Source: Flavobacteriaceae bacterium
Lineage (GTDB): Bacteria; Bacteroidota; Bacteroidia; Flavobacteriales; Flavobacteriaceae
Length of the DNA: 6,094 nucleotides
Direction of reading: 5' to 3'
NCBI GenBank assembly: GCA_016763595.1
Contig: JAESTN010000376.1
Coordinates: 1-6,094 of the forward strand
The position numbers and the translations under genes are program-made. This document shows, piece by piece, positions 1 through 6,094 of the stretch (position 1 is its first letter; every line of letters starts with the position of its first letter). The notes beneath the pieces were generated by a model, which was given only the letters and a program-made list of their open reading frames with translations, was not told the DNA's origin and did no database searches.

Positions 1-2289
1 CTCTCCTTTATTATTATTGTCGCTGTAGCCTATTGGAGCTTCTCAGATATGATTCCTTCTTATAAAGAAAATAAGACCGTAACAAAAACTGAGTTCTCTA
101 TAGATAATGCTTTAGCTCATTTAAAAGAAATTTCTAAAACAGCACATTATACAGGTTCAGAAAACCATTTAGAAGTTCAAAATTATATTGTAAATGAACT
201 TACAAAACTAGGCTTAGAACCAGAAATTCAACATCAAGTAGCCATCAATAATAAATGGAGAGCTGCAACTAATAATGCCAATATAATCGCAACCATTAAA
301 GGGAGTGAAAACGGAAAATCATTGGTGTTGTTAACGCATTACGATTCGAATCCACATTCTTCTTTAGGAGCCAGTGATGCAGGCTCAGGAGTGGTAACCA
401 TACTAGAAAGTGTACGTGCATTTTTAGCAAAAAATCAAACTCCCAAAAACGATATACACATTGTAATTACAGATGCAGAAGAACTAGGGCTTCTGGGTGC
501 AAAAGCTTTTGTAGATACACATCCGTTAGCAAAAAACATTGGTTTGGTATTAAACTTTGAAGCTCGTGGTAGTGGCGGGCCTAGTTATATGCTCATGGAA
601 ACAAATGGTAAAAACAGCAAATTACTAAGCGAATTTATCAATGCAAATCCAAATTACCCAGCAGCAAACTCTTTAATGTATAGCATTTATAAAATGCTTC
701 CAAACGATACCGATTTAACCGTTTTTAGAGAAAATGGAAACATCAGTGGGTTTAATTTCGCATTTATTGGTGATCATTTTGATTATCATACAGCACAAGA
801 TTCTTACGAGAGATTAGATAGAGCTACTTTGTTACATCAAGCGGATTACTTAATGACAACATTAAATTATTTTGCCAATTCGGACCTCTCAAATTTTGAA
901 AGCACCATAGATCATGTCTACACAAATTTTCCATTTACAACCTTATTGCATTACCCATTTTCATGGATATTACCCTTATTAATTGGTGCAATAATGCTAT
1001 TAATGGGAATCTTATTTTTTGGAATTGCCTTGAATAAAATTACCATAAAGGGACTTTTAAAAGGGTTTATACCTTTTACAATTTCTTTAGTTGGCTGTAT
1101 TGGAATAACCCTCTTATTATGGAAAGGAATTTTATTAATTCACCCGCATTACAACGACATATTACATGGGTTTACCTATAACGGATATCAATATATAGCA
1201 GCCTTTGTTTTGTTGAATATTTGGTTGCTTTTTAACATCTATAAACCCTTTTTTAAAAAATATAGAAGCATCGATTTAATAATAGCACCGCTTATCTTTT
1301 GGATGCTTATAAATGTATTGATATATGTATACTTAAAAGGAGCTGCGTACTTTATCATCCCGGTATATTTTGCACTTATAACATTGGCTATTTTTGTGCT
1401 TACTGATATTAAAAGGACGCAAAAAATTGTTATTTCAACGGTATTGGCAATCCCAATTATTTACATGTTTGCTCCGCAAATAAAAATGTTTCCTGTTGGT
1501 TTAGGTTTGAAAAACCTATTTATAAGTGCCCTGTTTTTAGTGTTAATCTTTGGGTTAATTACACCAATTTTCGGGTCCTATAAATCAAGGAAATCCTTGG
1601 TAAGAATTGTTGGGTTTGGGGCGCTGTTCTTTTTTGGATTGGCAACTTACAACAGCGGTTTTAATGAAGATAGAAAGAAACCAAATAGTATTGTTTTTAT
1701 AAATGATGTAGACAACAACCAATCCTACTGGGTCACTTATGATCGCATTCCTGATGGGTTTACAACTCAATTTCTAGGAGAGAACCCAACCATAGGGAAT
1801 TTTACTGGAAGCACTTCTAAAAGCAAGTACAATACTTCATACCGATATCATAAAAAAACTGAAGACAGAGCAATTCCAGCGCCAATAATCACCAAAACTA
1901 TGGACACTATTATTGATGGATTTAGAACTGTTTCATTTATAATTGAACCGCAACGAAACGTACATAAGATTGAATTAATTGCAAACGAAGCAATTACTTT
2001 TAATACCCTTGGTGTACAAGATGTATTCTTAGACAAGAAAAGCTCTGATGCTGTTTTAGAAGTAACTAAAGGAACTATTTTAAGCTATTTTTTAGCCAAA
2101 AATGACAGCATTTTAAAAGTTGATTTTACCATCAAAAAAAATGTAATTCCAAACATCAGTATTATTGAATCATCCTTTGATTTATTAGACAATCCTTTGT
2201 TTACCATTACACCTAGAACAAATATAATGATGCCGATGCCATTTGTAATGAACGATGCGGTTATTACACTTCAAAAATTAAAATTATAA
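1..2289 (+). CDS. Membrane-anchored M28-family zinc peptidase, ERMP1/PFF1-like (5' partial)
   Basis: Probable zinc-dependent aminopeptidase that trims peptides outside the cytoplasmic membrane. The frame is open from base 1: the 16 codons before the first ATG (position 49) encode a hydrophobic stretch starting LSFIIIVAVAYW, the end of an N-terminal membrane anchor, so the true start lies upstream. Counting codons from base 1, the peptidase domain spans about 40-295. Expected M28 metal and catalytic positions are His113 (THYDS), Asp126 (GASDAGSG), Glu160-Glu161 (TDAEELG), Glu187 (NFEARGSGG, where many M28 enzymes have Asp) and His263 (DYHTAQD). Eight hydrophobic segments follow at about 321-344, 356-380, 396-418, 424-445, 448-468, 475-494, 503-524 and 533-552, then a soluble tail of about 210 residues. 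With the first anchor this makes nine membrane segments, placing both soluble parts on the outer face. Family assignment is firm; substrate is unknown. It converges on pyk and shares its terminator. Confidence 0.9.
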   Translation, partial: LSFIIIVAVAYWSFSDMIPSYKENKTVTKTEFSIDNALAHLKEISKTAHYTGSENHLEVQNYIVNELTKLGLEPEIQHQVAINNKWRAATNNANIIATIKGSENGKSLVLLTHYDSNPHSSLGASDAGSGVVTILESVRAFLAKNQTPKNDIHIVITDAEELGLLGAKAFVDTHPLAKNIGLVLNFEARGSGGPSYMLMETNGKNSKLLSEFINANPNYPAANSLMYSIYKMLPNDTDLTVFRENGNISGFNFAFIGDHFDYHTAQDSYERLDRATLLHQADYLMTTLNYFANSDLSNFESTIDHVYTNFPFTTLLHYPFSWILPLLIGAIMLLMGILFFGIALNKITIKGLLKGFIPFTISLVGCIGITLLLWKGILLIHPHYNDILHGFTYNGYQYIAAFVLLNIWLLFNIYKPFFKKYRSIDLIIAPLIFWMLINVLIYVYLKGAAYFIIPVYFALITLAIFVLTDIKRTQKIVISTVLAIPIIYMFAPQIKMFPVGLGLKNLFISALFLVLIFGLITPIFGSYKSRKSLVRIVGFGALFFFGLATYNSGFNEDRKKPNSIVFINDVDNNQSYWVTYDRIPDGFTTQFLGENPTIGNFTGSTSKSKYNTSYRYHKKTEDRAIPAPIITKTMDTIIDGFRTVSFIIEPQRNVHKIELIANEAITFNTLGVQDVFLDKKSSDAVLEVTKGTILSYFLAKNDSILKVDFTIKKNVIPNISIIESSFDLLDNPLFTITPRTNIMMPMPFVMNDAVITLQKLKL

Positions 2290-2323
2290 AAAAAGCCCGA
2301 TGCAATTGCATCGGGCTTTTTTT
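2288..2323. terminator. Bidirectional rho-independent terminator (perfect 36-base palindrome)
   Basis: Seven A, then GCCCGATGC, loop AATT, GCATCGGGC, then seven T. The whole element is its own reverse complement, centred between 2305 and 2306. Transcribed from either strand it gives a 9-bp GC-containing stem followed by a U tract. It begins inside the TAA stop of the plus-strand peptidase gene and ends 14 bases short of the minus-strand pyk stop, so it can end both convergent transcripts. It is the only strong terminator-like structure in the window. Confidence 0.93.
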
Positions 2324-2337
2324 ATATTTAATGTTTT

Positions 2338-3765
2338 TTACTTTATTTGTGAAACACGTAGTGTATTTACCATTCCTTTTGCTTCTACGGGCATAGAAGT
2401 TAAATTGATAACAAAATCATTGGCTTTTACAAAACCTCTTTCTTTTGCGATCTTATTAATATCTACAACGGTATCGTCTGTACTTACATTCTTGTCATAA
2501 AACAGCGGTTTCACACCCCAAAGCAAACTCATTTTATTTAAAATTCTTCTTTCTGAAGAAAATGCTAATATATGAGATGTGGGTCTCCAAGCAGATATCT
2601 GAAAAGCGGTATACCCACTATTTGTAAGTGTAGAAATTGCCGCAGCTTTTACATCTTTTGCCATTAAAGCAGCATGATGACAAACTGCCTTTGTAATAAA
2701 ACGGTCTGTTCTAATATGTGGCGGAGCTTGTGGAACTTTAATTAGTGGAGAATTTTCAACACTCTTTATTATTTCTGTCATTTTCTCAATAACTCTTACC
2801 GGATGTGCTCCAACAGAAGTTTCACCAGATAGCATCACAGCATCAGCACCATCCATAATAGAATTGGCAACATCATTTACTTCCGCTCTTGTAGGAACAG
2901 CATTTGTAATCATTGTTTCCATCATTTGCGTAGCAATAATCACAGGGATTCTTGCTAATTTAGCTCTTTGAACTAACATCTTTTGAATCAATGGAACTTC
3001 TTGCATCGGAATTTCTACTCCTAAATCTCCACGTGCAACCATTAACCCATCACAATACGGAATTAATGCATCAATATTTGCAACAGCTTCTGGCTTTTCA
3101 ATTTTAGCAATTACCGGAACTCTATAATCTGATTTTTGTTTAATTAAATCGTGTAATTTCCTTAAATCTTCTGGGTTTCTCACAAATGATAACGCAATCC
3201 AATCTACTTTTTGCTCTAGTGCAAAAACAGCATCTTTCATGTCTTTATCTGTCAAAGCAGGTAAAGATATTGCGGTATTAGGTAAATTCACTCCTTTTTT
3301 AGAGGATAAAACACCTCCTACAATAACTTTAGTAGTCACTTCATTTTTCTTATTCGTAGCAATTACCTCAAATTCTAATTTCCCGTCATCTACTAATATC
3401 CTTTCTCCAGGTTTTACATCTTTCGGAAAACGTTGATAGGTCATAAATGCTCTTTCTGCAGTTCCTTCACATTCGTCTGTAGTGAATATAAACGTAGCTC
3501 CGTCCTTTAAAACAACGCCTTCCTGCATTACGCCAACACGTAATTTCGGACCTTGTAAATCGCCTAAAATGGCAATATTCGTTCCTTTTTCTTCATTAAT
3601 CTCACGAATATCTTTTATTCTCGCTTTTACGTTATCATAATCTGCATGAGAAAAATTAATTCTAAAAACATTGACTCCTGCTTCTACCAATTCAGCTAAA
3701 ATAGCTTTTGTATTTGTAGCTGGACCGAGTGTTGCAAGTATTTTGGTTTTTTTGTTAAGTGGCAT
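2338..3765 (-). CDS. pyk: Pyruvate kinase
   Basis: Final step of glycolysis: transfers phosphate from phosphoenolpyruvate to ADP, giving pyruvate and ATP in the cytoplasm. The 475 residues are a normal full length. The start MPLNKKTKILATLGP carries the family's N-terminal signature. Visible active-site positions are Arg35, Asn37 and Ser39 (FRINFSH), Asp69 (GDLQGPKLR), Lys221 and Glu223 (AKIEKPEA), Asp247 (ARGDLGVEI) and Thr279 (ATQMMET), followed by NSIMDGADAVMLSGETSVG. The B domain occupies about 74-170 and the C-terminal allosteric-type domain about 355-475. No PEP-utiliser extension is present. The ATG lies 3 bases after the TAA of the upstream small gene with no clear Shine-Dalgarno, which suggests a shared mRNA and possibly coupled translation. 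It is the last gene of the minus-strand run and ends at the shared palindromic terminator. Confidence 0.98.
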   Translation of the reverse strand: MPLNKKTKILATLGPATNTKAILAELVEAGVNVFRINFSHADYDNVKARIKDIREINEEKGTNIAILGDLQGPKLRVGVMQEGVVLKDGATFIFTTDECEGTAERAFMTYQRFPKDVKPGERILVDDGKLEFEVIATNKKNEVTTKVIVGGVLSSKKGVNLPNTAISLPALTDKDMKDAVFALEQKVDWIALSFVRNPEDLRKLHDLIKQKSDYRVPVIAKIEKPEAVANIDALIPYCDGLMVARGDLGVEIPMQEVPLIQKMLVQRAKLARIPVIIATQMMETMITNAVPTRAEVNDVANSIMDGADAVMLSGETSVGAHPVRVIEKMTEIIKSVENSPLIKVPQAPPHIRTDRFITKAVCHHAALMAKDVKAAAISTLTNSGYTAFQISAWRPTSHILAFSSERRILNKMSLLWGVKPLFYDKNVSTDDTVVDINKIAKERGFVKANDFVINLTSMPVEAKGMVNTLRVSQIK

Positions 3766-3768
3766 AAG

Positions 3769-4239
3769 TTAAAAGATTAAAAATTCTTTAGATTTTAAAA
3801 TGTTTGGATCGATTGTATATGATGTAATTACTTGATTAATTTGATTGATTTGATCTACGATCCTCACAATATATTCAGAATCAAAATCTCCTTCGAGTTT
3901 TAAAAAGTAATCCACCTTTTTTTTCTCTTGAATTAAATACATCGTTATCTCATTTGTTTGAAATAACCCTGTAGAAACACCTTCAATATTATTTGTAAAT
4001 TGGTTCGAAATTAAAAACCAACTATGATTAAATTTTGAGTTTAAAAACTCATAAATTGGAAAAGAAGCATTGTTGTTTTTATTTTCAAAATCCAAACTGT
4101 ACGTTGCTTTCACAAACGTTGTTTCTAATTTTTGATTTAAAACATATGCTAGTTTATATTCATCTAACGTAGAATGGATGCCAATTAATGTATAATTGTC
4201 ATCAGAAAAATCATCTAATTCTAACGAATGTATTTGCAT
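3769..4239 (-). CDS. IPExxxVDY family protein, function unknown
   Basis: Small soluble protein (156 residues from this start) of a family found in Bacteroidota and named after a short conserved motif. Here the motif reads IQEKKKVDY at residues 103-111, with Gln in place of Pro, followed by FLKL. Other family-like stretches are the start MQIHSLELDDF and YTLIGIHSTLDEYKLAYVLN at about 16-35. No signal peptide, membrane segment or catalytic motif is visible. The frame extends upstream to a TTG at 4264-4266, but the ATG at 4237-4239 is preferred: it gives the family's usual N-terminus and has GGAAGA a few bases before it. The gene sits between rnc and pyk, its usual place as I recall, 3 bases before pyk. 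Its role is not known; the constant neighbours hint at a link to RNA processing or central metabolism but do not show one. Confidence 0.85.
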   Translation of the reverse strand: MQIHSLELDDFSDDNYTLIGIHSTLDEYKLAYVLNQKLETTFVKATYSLDFENKNNNASFPIYEFLNSKFNHSWFLISNQFTNNIEGVSTGLFQTNEITMYLIQEKKKVDYFLKLEGDFDSEYIVRIVDQINQINQVITSYTIDPNILKSKEFLIF

Positions 4240-4369
4240 ATTTCTTCCAACATATTTAATAAACAAGGGTGCTCTACAACTGTTTTTATTGCTAAAAACA
4301 ATTCATGCTAAATTACATTTTGTTTCTCAAAAAGTGAATATAAAAAGCGAAAACGTTATCGTAAAAATG
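4240..4369 (-). other. Intercistronic gap between rnc and the IPExxxVDY gene
   Basis: This is the only gap of any size in the minus-strand run: 130 AT-rich bases against 6 and 3 bases at the other junctions. It holds the hairpin at 4278-4303. Read on the minus strand it also holds TAATTTAG, one mismatch from the Bacteroidota -7 box TAnnTTTG. The nearest TTTG upstream is only 12 bases away, shorter than the usual spacing, so a promoter for the small gene and pyk is possible but weakly supported. No clear terminator follows rnc, so readthrough from fabF-rnc is also likely. Confidence 0.4.
4278..4303 (-). repeat. Inverted repeat: 11-bp hairpin with GCAA tetraloop in the leader of the IPExxxVDY gene
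   Basis: On the minus strand, AATTGTTTTTA pairs with TAAAAACAGTT around a GCAA loop. All 11 pairs form, one of them a G-U wobble in the RNA. The stem is AT-rich, so it is only moderately stable, but GCAA is a stabilising GNRA loop. No U tract follows, so it does not look like a terminator. It lies 38 bases before the chosen ATG and could be an mRNA stability or processing element, or a chance match in AT-rich DNA. Confidence 0.4.
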
Positions 4370-5107
4370 TTAGCCTTTTGTTATTTCGTCTTGTAGTGCA
4401 AAATAAACTCTTTTAGATGCCTGTTCTTCTGCTTTTTTCTTTGAGGTAGCTCTTCCTTTTGCAACCATAACACCATCTATGCTTATTTTAACACTAAAGT
4501 GCTTGATGCTCTCGTTACCAGTGTCTTCGTAAATATCAAATAAATATTGCTTCTTTTTCTTCTGACACCATTCTATAATTAAGCCTTTGTAACTTGTAAT
4601 CTTACCTTCAAGTTTTGCAATATCTACGTATGGAGTAATTACATTTTCGTAAATAAATTTTTTAGAATAATTATAGCCTCTATCTAAATAAATGGCACCA
4701 ATTAAAGCTTCAAAAATATTTCCATGAATATTATCCCCAATATTTTCTTGGGTAATATTACTTTTAACAAACCTAATTAAGTTTAAATCTTTCCCCAATT
4801 CATTTAAATGCTCTCTACTAACAATTTTAGAACGCATTTGGGTTAAGTACCCTTCTGTGCCATTAGGGACTTTTTTATATAGATAAGAAGCAATGATGGA
4901 GCCCAACATGGCATCTCCTAAAAACTCTAATCTTTCGTAATTAATAGGAATTCCTTTTTCATCAACCTTTTTTAAGGATCGATGTGTAAATGCTCTTTGA
5001 TAATATTCTATGGTCTTTGGAGTAAAATTCAGTAATTTTTTCATATCGCTATAGAAGCCCTCATTTTGTTTTGTTTTGAGCTTAACTATTTTGCGAATAA
5101 AATTCAT
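4370..5107 (-). CDS. rnc: Ribonuclease III
   Basis: Cytoplasmic endonuclease that cuts double-stranded RNA, in particular rRNA precursors and structured mRNAs, with Mg2+. The 245 residues form the usual bacterial two-domain enzyme. The catalytic domain, about 25-160, contains the signature YERLEFLGDAMLGS with Glu58, Glu61 and Asp65 (E. coli Glu38, Glu41, Asp45), Glu85 in TEGYLTQMRS (Glu65) and Glu133 in GNIFEALIGAIYLD (Glu117). The position matching E. coli Asp114 is Asn130 here. The dsRNA-binding domain covers about 171-238 and ends with the typical KKKAEEQASK helix. The start MNFIRKIVK fits Flavobacteriaceae homologues as I remember them; a later Met22 would remove the basic N-terminal extension. 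It starts 6 bases after the fabF stop, so the two are almost certainly co-transcribed. Confidence 0.97.
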   Translation of the reverse strand: MNFIRKIVKLKTKQNEGFYSDMKKLLNFTPKTIEYYQRAFTHRSLKKVDEKGIPINYERLEFLGDAMLGSIIASYLYKKVPNGTEGYLTQMRSKIVSREHLNELGKDLNLIRFVKSNITQENIGDNIHGNIFEALIGAIYLDRGYNYSKKFIYENVITPYVDIAKLEGKITSYKGLIIEWCQKKKKQYLFDIYEDTGNESIKHFSVKISIDGVMVAKGRATSKKKAEEQASKRVYFALQDEITKG

Positions 5108-5113
5108 ATAGAA

Positions 5114-6094
5114 TTAATCAATTTTTTTTAGAGCCACACAAGCATTGTGTCCTCCAAATCCAAAAGTGTTACTGATTGCTATTTTCACATCTCTTTTCTG
5201 TGCTTTATTAAACGTAAAGTTTAATTTGCTGTCAATTTGATCATCGTCAGTAAAGTGATTTATTGTTGGCGGTACGATTCCATATTTCATTGATAAAATA
5301 GAAGCAATCGCTTCAATAGCTCCGGCCGCACCTAATAAATGACCCGTCATTGATTTTGTAGAATTGATGTTGATCTTATAGGCATGTTCTCCAAATACTT
5401 CTAAAATTGCTTTAGATTCAGCAATATCTCCTAATGGAGTAGAAGTTCCGTGCATATTAATAGCATCTACATCTTCTGGTTTTAAACCTGCATCTCTTAA
5501 ACAGTTTAACATCACGTTTCTTGCGCCTAACCCTTCTGGGTGTGGTGCAGTAATATGATGTGCATCAGAAGACATTCCTCCTCCAATAACTTCTGCATAG
5601 ATCGTTGCTCCACGAGCAACAGCATGTTCATATTCTTCAAGAATTAGCGCTCCTGCTCCTTCTCCTAAAACAAATCCATCTCTTTCTTTATCAAAAGGTC
5701 TAGATGCTGTTTCTGGACTATCATTTCTTGTAGATAGTGCATGCATTGCATTAAATCCTCCCATACCAGCAATAGTAACTGCTGCTTCAGAACCTCCAGT
5801 TACAATAGCATCTGCTTGTCCTAAACGGATATAATTTAATGAATCTATAATTGCGTTAGAAGACGATGCACACGCCGAAACGGTTGCGAAATTCGGCCCT
5901 CTAAACCCATGCTTAATAGAGATTTGCCCAGGGGCAATATCTGCAATCATTTTAGGAATAAAAAATGGATTGAATCTAGGTGATCCATCTCCGGCTGCAT
6001 AATTTAACATTTCGTTTTGGAAGGTTTCTAAACCTCCAATACCAGAACCCCAAATTACTCCTATTCTATCTGGATCGTGATCTGTAGCATTCAA
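5114..6094 (-). CDS. fabF: Beta-ketoacyl-ACP synthase II (5' partial)
   Basis: Condensing enzyme of type II fatty-acid synthesis: joins malonyl-ACP to a growing acyl-ACP, releasing CO2. The window holds 326 residues of the C-terminal part. The codon at the edge is TTG read as Leu within the gene, not a start. Counting from the edge, the catalytic triad is Cys75 (VSACASSSN), His215 (NMHGTSTP) and His252 (KSMTGHLLGAAGA), with Lys247 and the gate Phe311 (NTFGFGGHN). The Cys, both His and the Lys are all offset by 88 from E. coli FabF Cys163, His303, His340 and Lys335, so about 88 residues lie beyond the right edge and the full protein should be near 414. FabF is favoured over FabB by overall sequence and by the place next to rnc; acpP is the expected upstream gene but is not visible. 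Confidence 0.96.
   Translation of the reverse strand: MNATDHDPDRIGVIWGSGIGGLETFQNEMLNYAAGDGSPRFNPFFIPKMIADIAPGQISIKHGFRGPNFATVSACASSSNAIIDSLNYIRLGQADAIVTGGSEAAVTIAGMGGFNAMHALSTRNDSPETASRPFDKERDGFVLGEGAGALILEEYEHAVARGATIYAEVIGGGMSSDAHHITAPHPEGLGARNVMLNCLRDAGLKPEDVDAINMHGTSTPLGDIAESKAILEVFGEHAYKININSTKSMTGHLLGAAGAIEAIASILSMKYGIVPPTINHFTDDDQIDSKLNFTFNKAQKRDVKIAISNTFGFGGHNACVALKKID

Noticed and set aside
49..51. ATG at 49 as the start of the M28 peptidase
   Set aside because: The frame is open back to base 1 and encodes a membrane anchor just before this Met, so it is an internal Met.
1585..2036. Two minus-strand open frames of about 60 codons (1585-1770 and 1848-2036)
   Set aside because: They lie antisense inside the peptidase gene, match no family and lack start signals.
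2300..3436. Two plus-strand open frames of about 65 codons inside pyk (2300-2500 and 3239-3436)
   Set aside because: They are antisense to conserved pyruvate kinase sequence, and the first begins inside the terminator palindrome.
4264..4266. TTG as the start of the IPExxxVDY gene (165 residues)
   Set aside because: The ATG nine codons later gives the family-like N-terminus and has a purine-rich stretch in front; the extra residues look like translated leader.
4348..4361. Imperfect palindrome CGAAAACGTTATCG just after rnc as a terminator or operator
   Set aside because: It has a central mismatch in each arm and no room for a loop, so the stem would be too weak; the T run after it on the minus strand is unremarkable in such AT-rich DNA.
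4196..4396. Plus-strand 66-codon open frame across the rnc/IPExxxVDY gap
   Set aside because: It overlaps both neighbouring genes antisense, resembles nothing recognisable and has a composition typical of chance frames in AT-rich DNA.
5122..5129. Run of eight T (A on the coding strand) near the fabF 3' end as a slippage site
   Set aside because: It encodes the normal Lys-Lys near the C-terminus, and a shift there would change only the last few residues.
6092..6094. TTG at the right edge as the fabF start
   Set aside because: About 88 residues of the conserved N-terminal half of the enzyme are missing; the gene simply runs off the window.

Overview
The window reads as core chromosome of a low-GC marine-type member of the Flavobacteriaceae (Bacteroidota), in the style of Polaribacter or Tenacibaculum. 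Three things point there. The DNA is AT-rich and start sites mostly lack a strong Shine-Dalgarno sequence. The minus-strand gene order fabF - rnc - IPExxxVDY-family gene - pyk is one I know from this phylum. The proteins themselves also resemble Flavobacteriaceae versions. The genus is a guess. All five coding regions end in TAA.

Left part (1-2289, plus strand): the 3' portion of a large membrane-anchored M28-family zinc aminopeptidase of the ERMP1/PFF1-like architecture. It has one N-terminal membrane segment (cut by the window edge), an extracytoplasmic peptidase domain, eight more membrane segments and a C-terminal soluble domain. The reading frame is open from base 1, so the first ATG in the window is not the real start.

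Middle (2288-2323): a perfect 36-base palindrome sits between the convergent peptidase and pyk genes. It can act as a rho-independent terminator in both directions.

Right part (2338-6094, minus strand): four genes in one direction, read from the right edge: fabF (5' end outside the window), rnc, a small IPExxxVDY-family protein, and pyk. Gaps are 6, 130 and 3 bases. The 130-base gap between rnc and the small gene contains an 11-bp hairpin with a GCAA loop and may hold a separate control point. The genes link fatty-acid elongation (FabF), dsRNA processing (RNase III), an uncharacterised lineage-specific protein and the last step of glycolysis (pyruvate kinase). No mobile element, CRISPR array, tRNA, rRNA or defence system was seen. 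I found no new system here. The points worth a second look are small: an Asp-to-Asn change at a metal-ligand position of RNase III, a variant signature in the IPExxxVDY protein, the intercistronic hairpin and the compact shared terminator.
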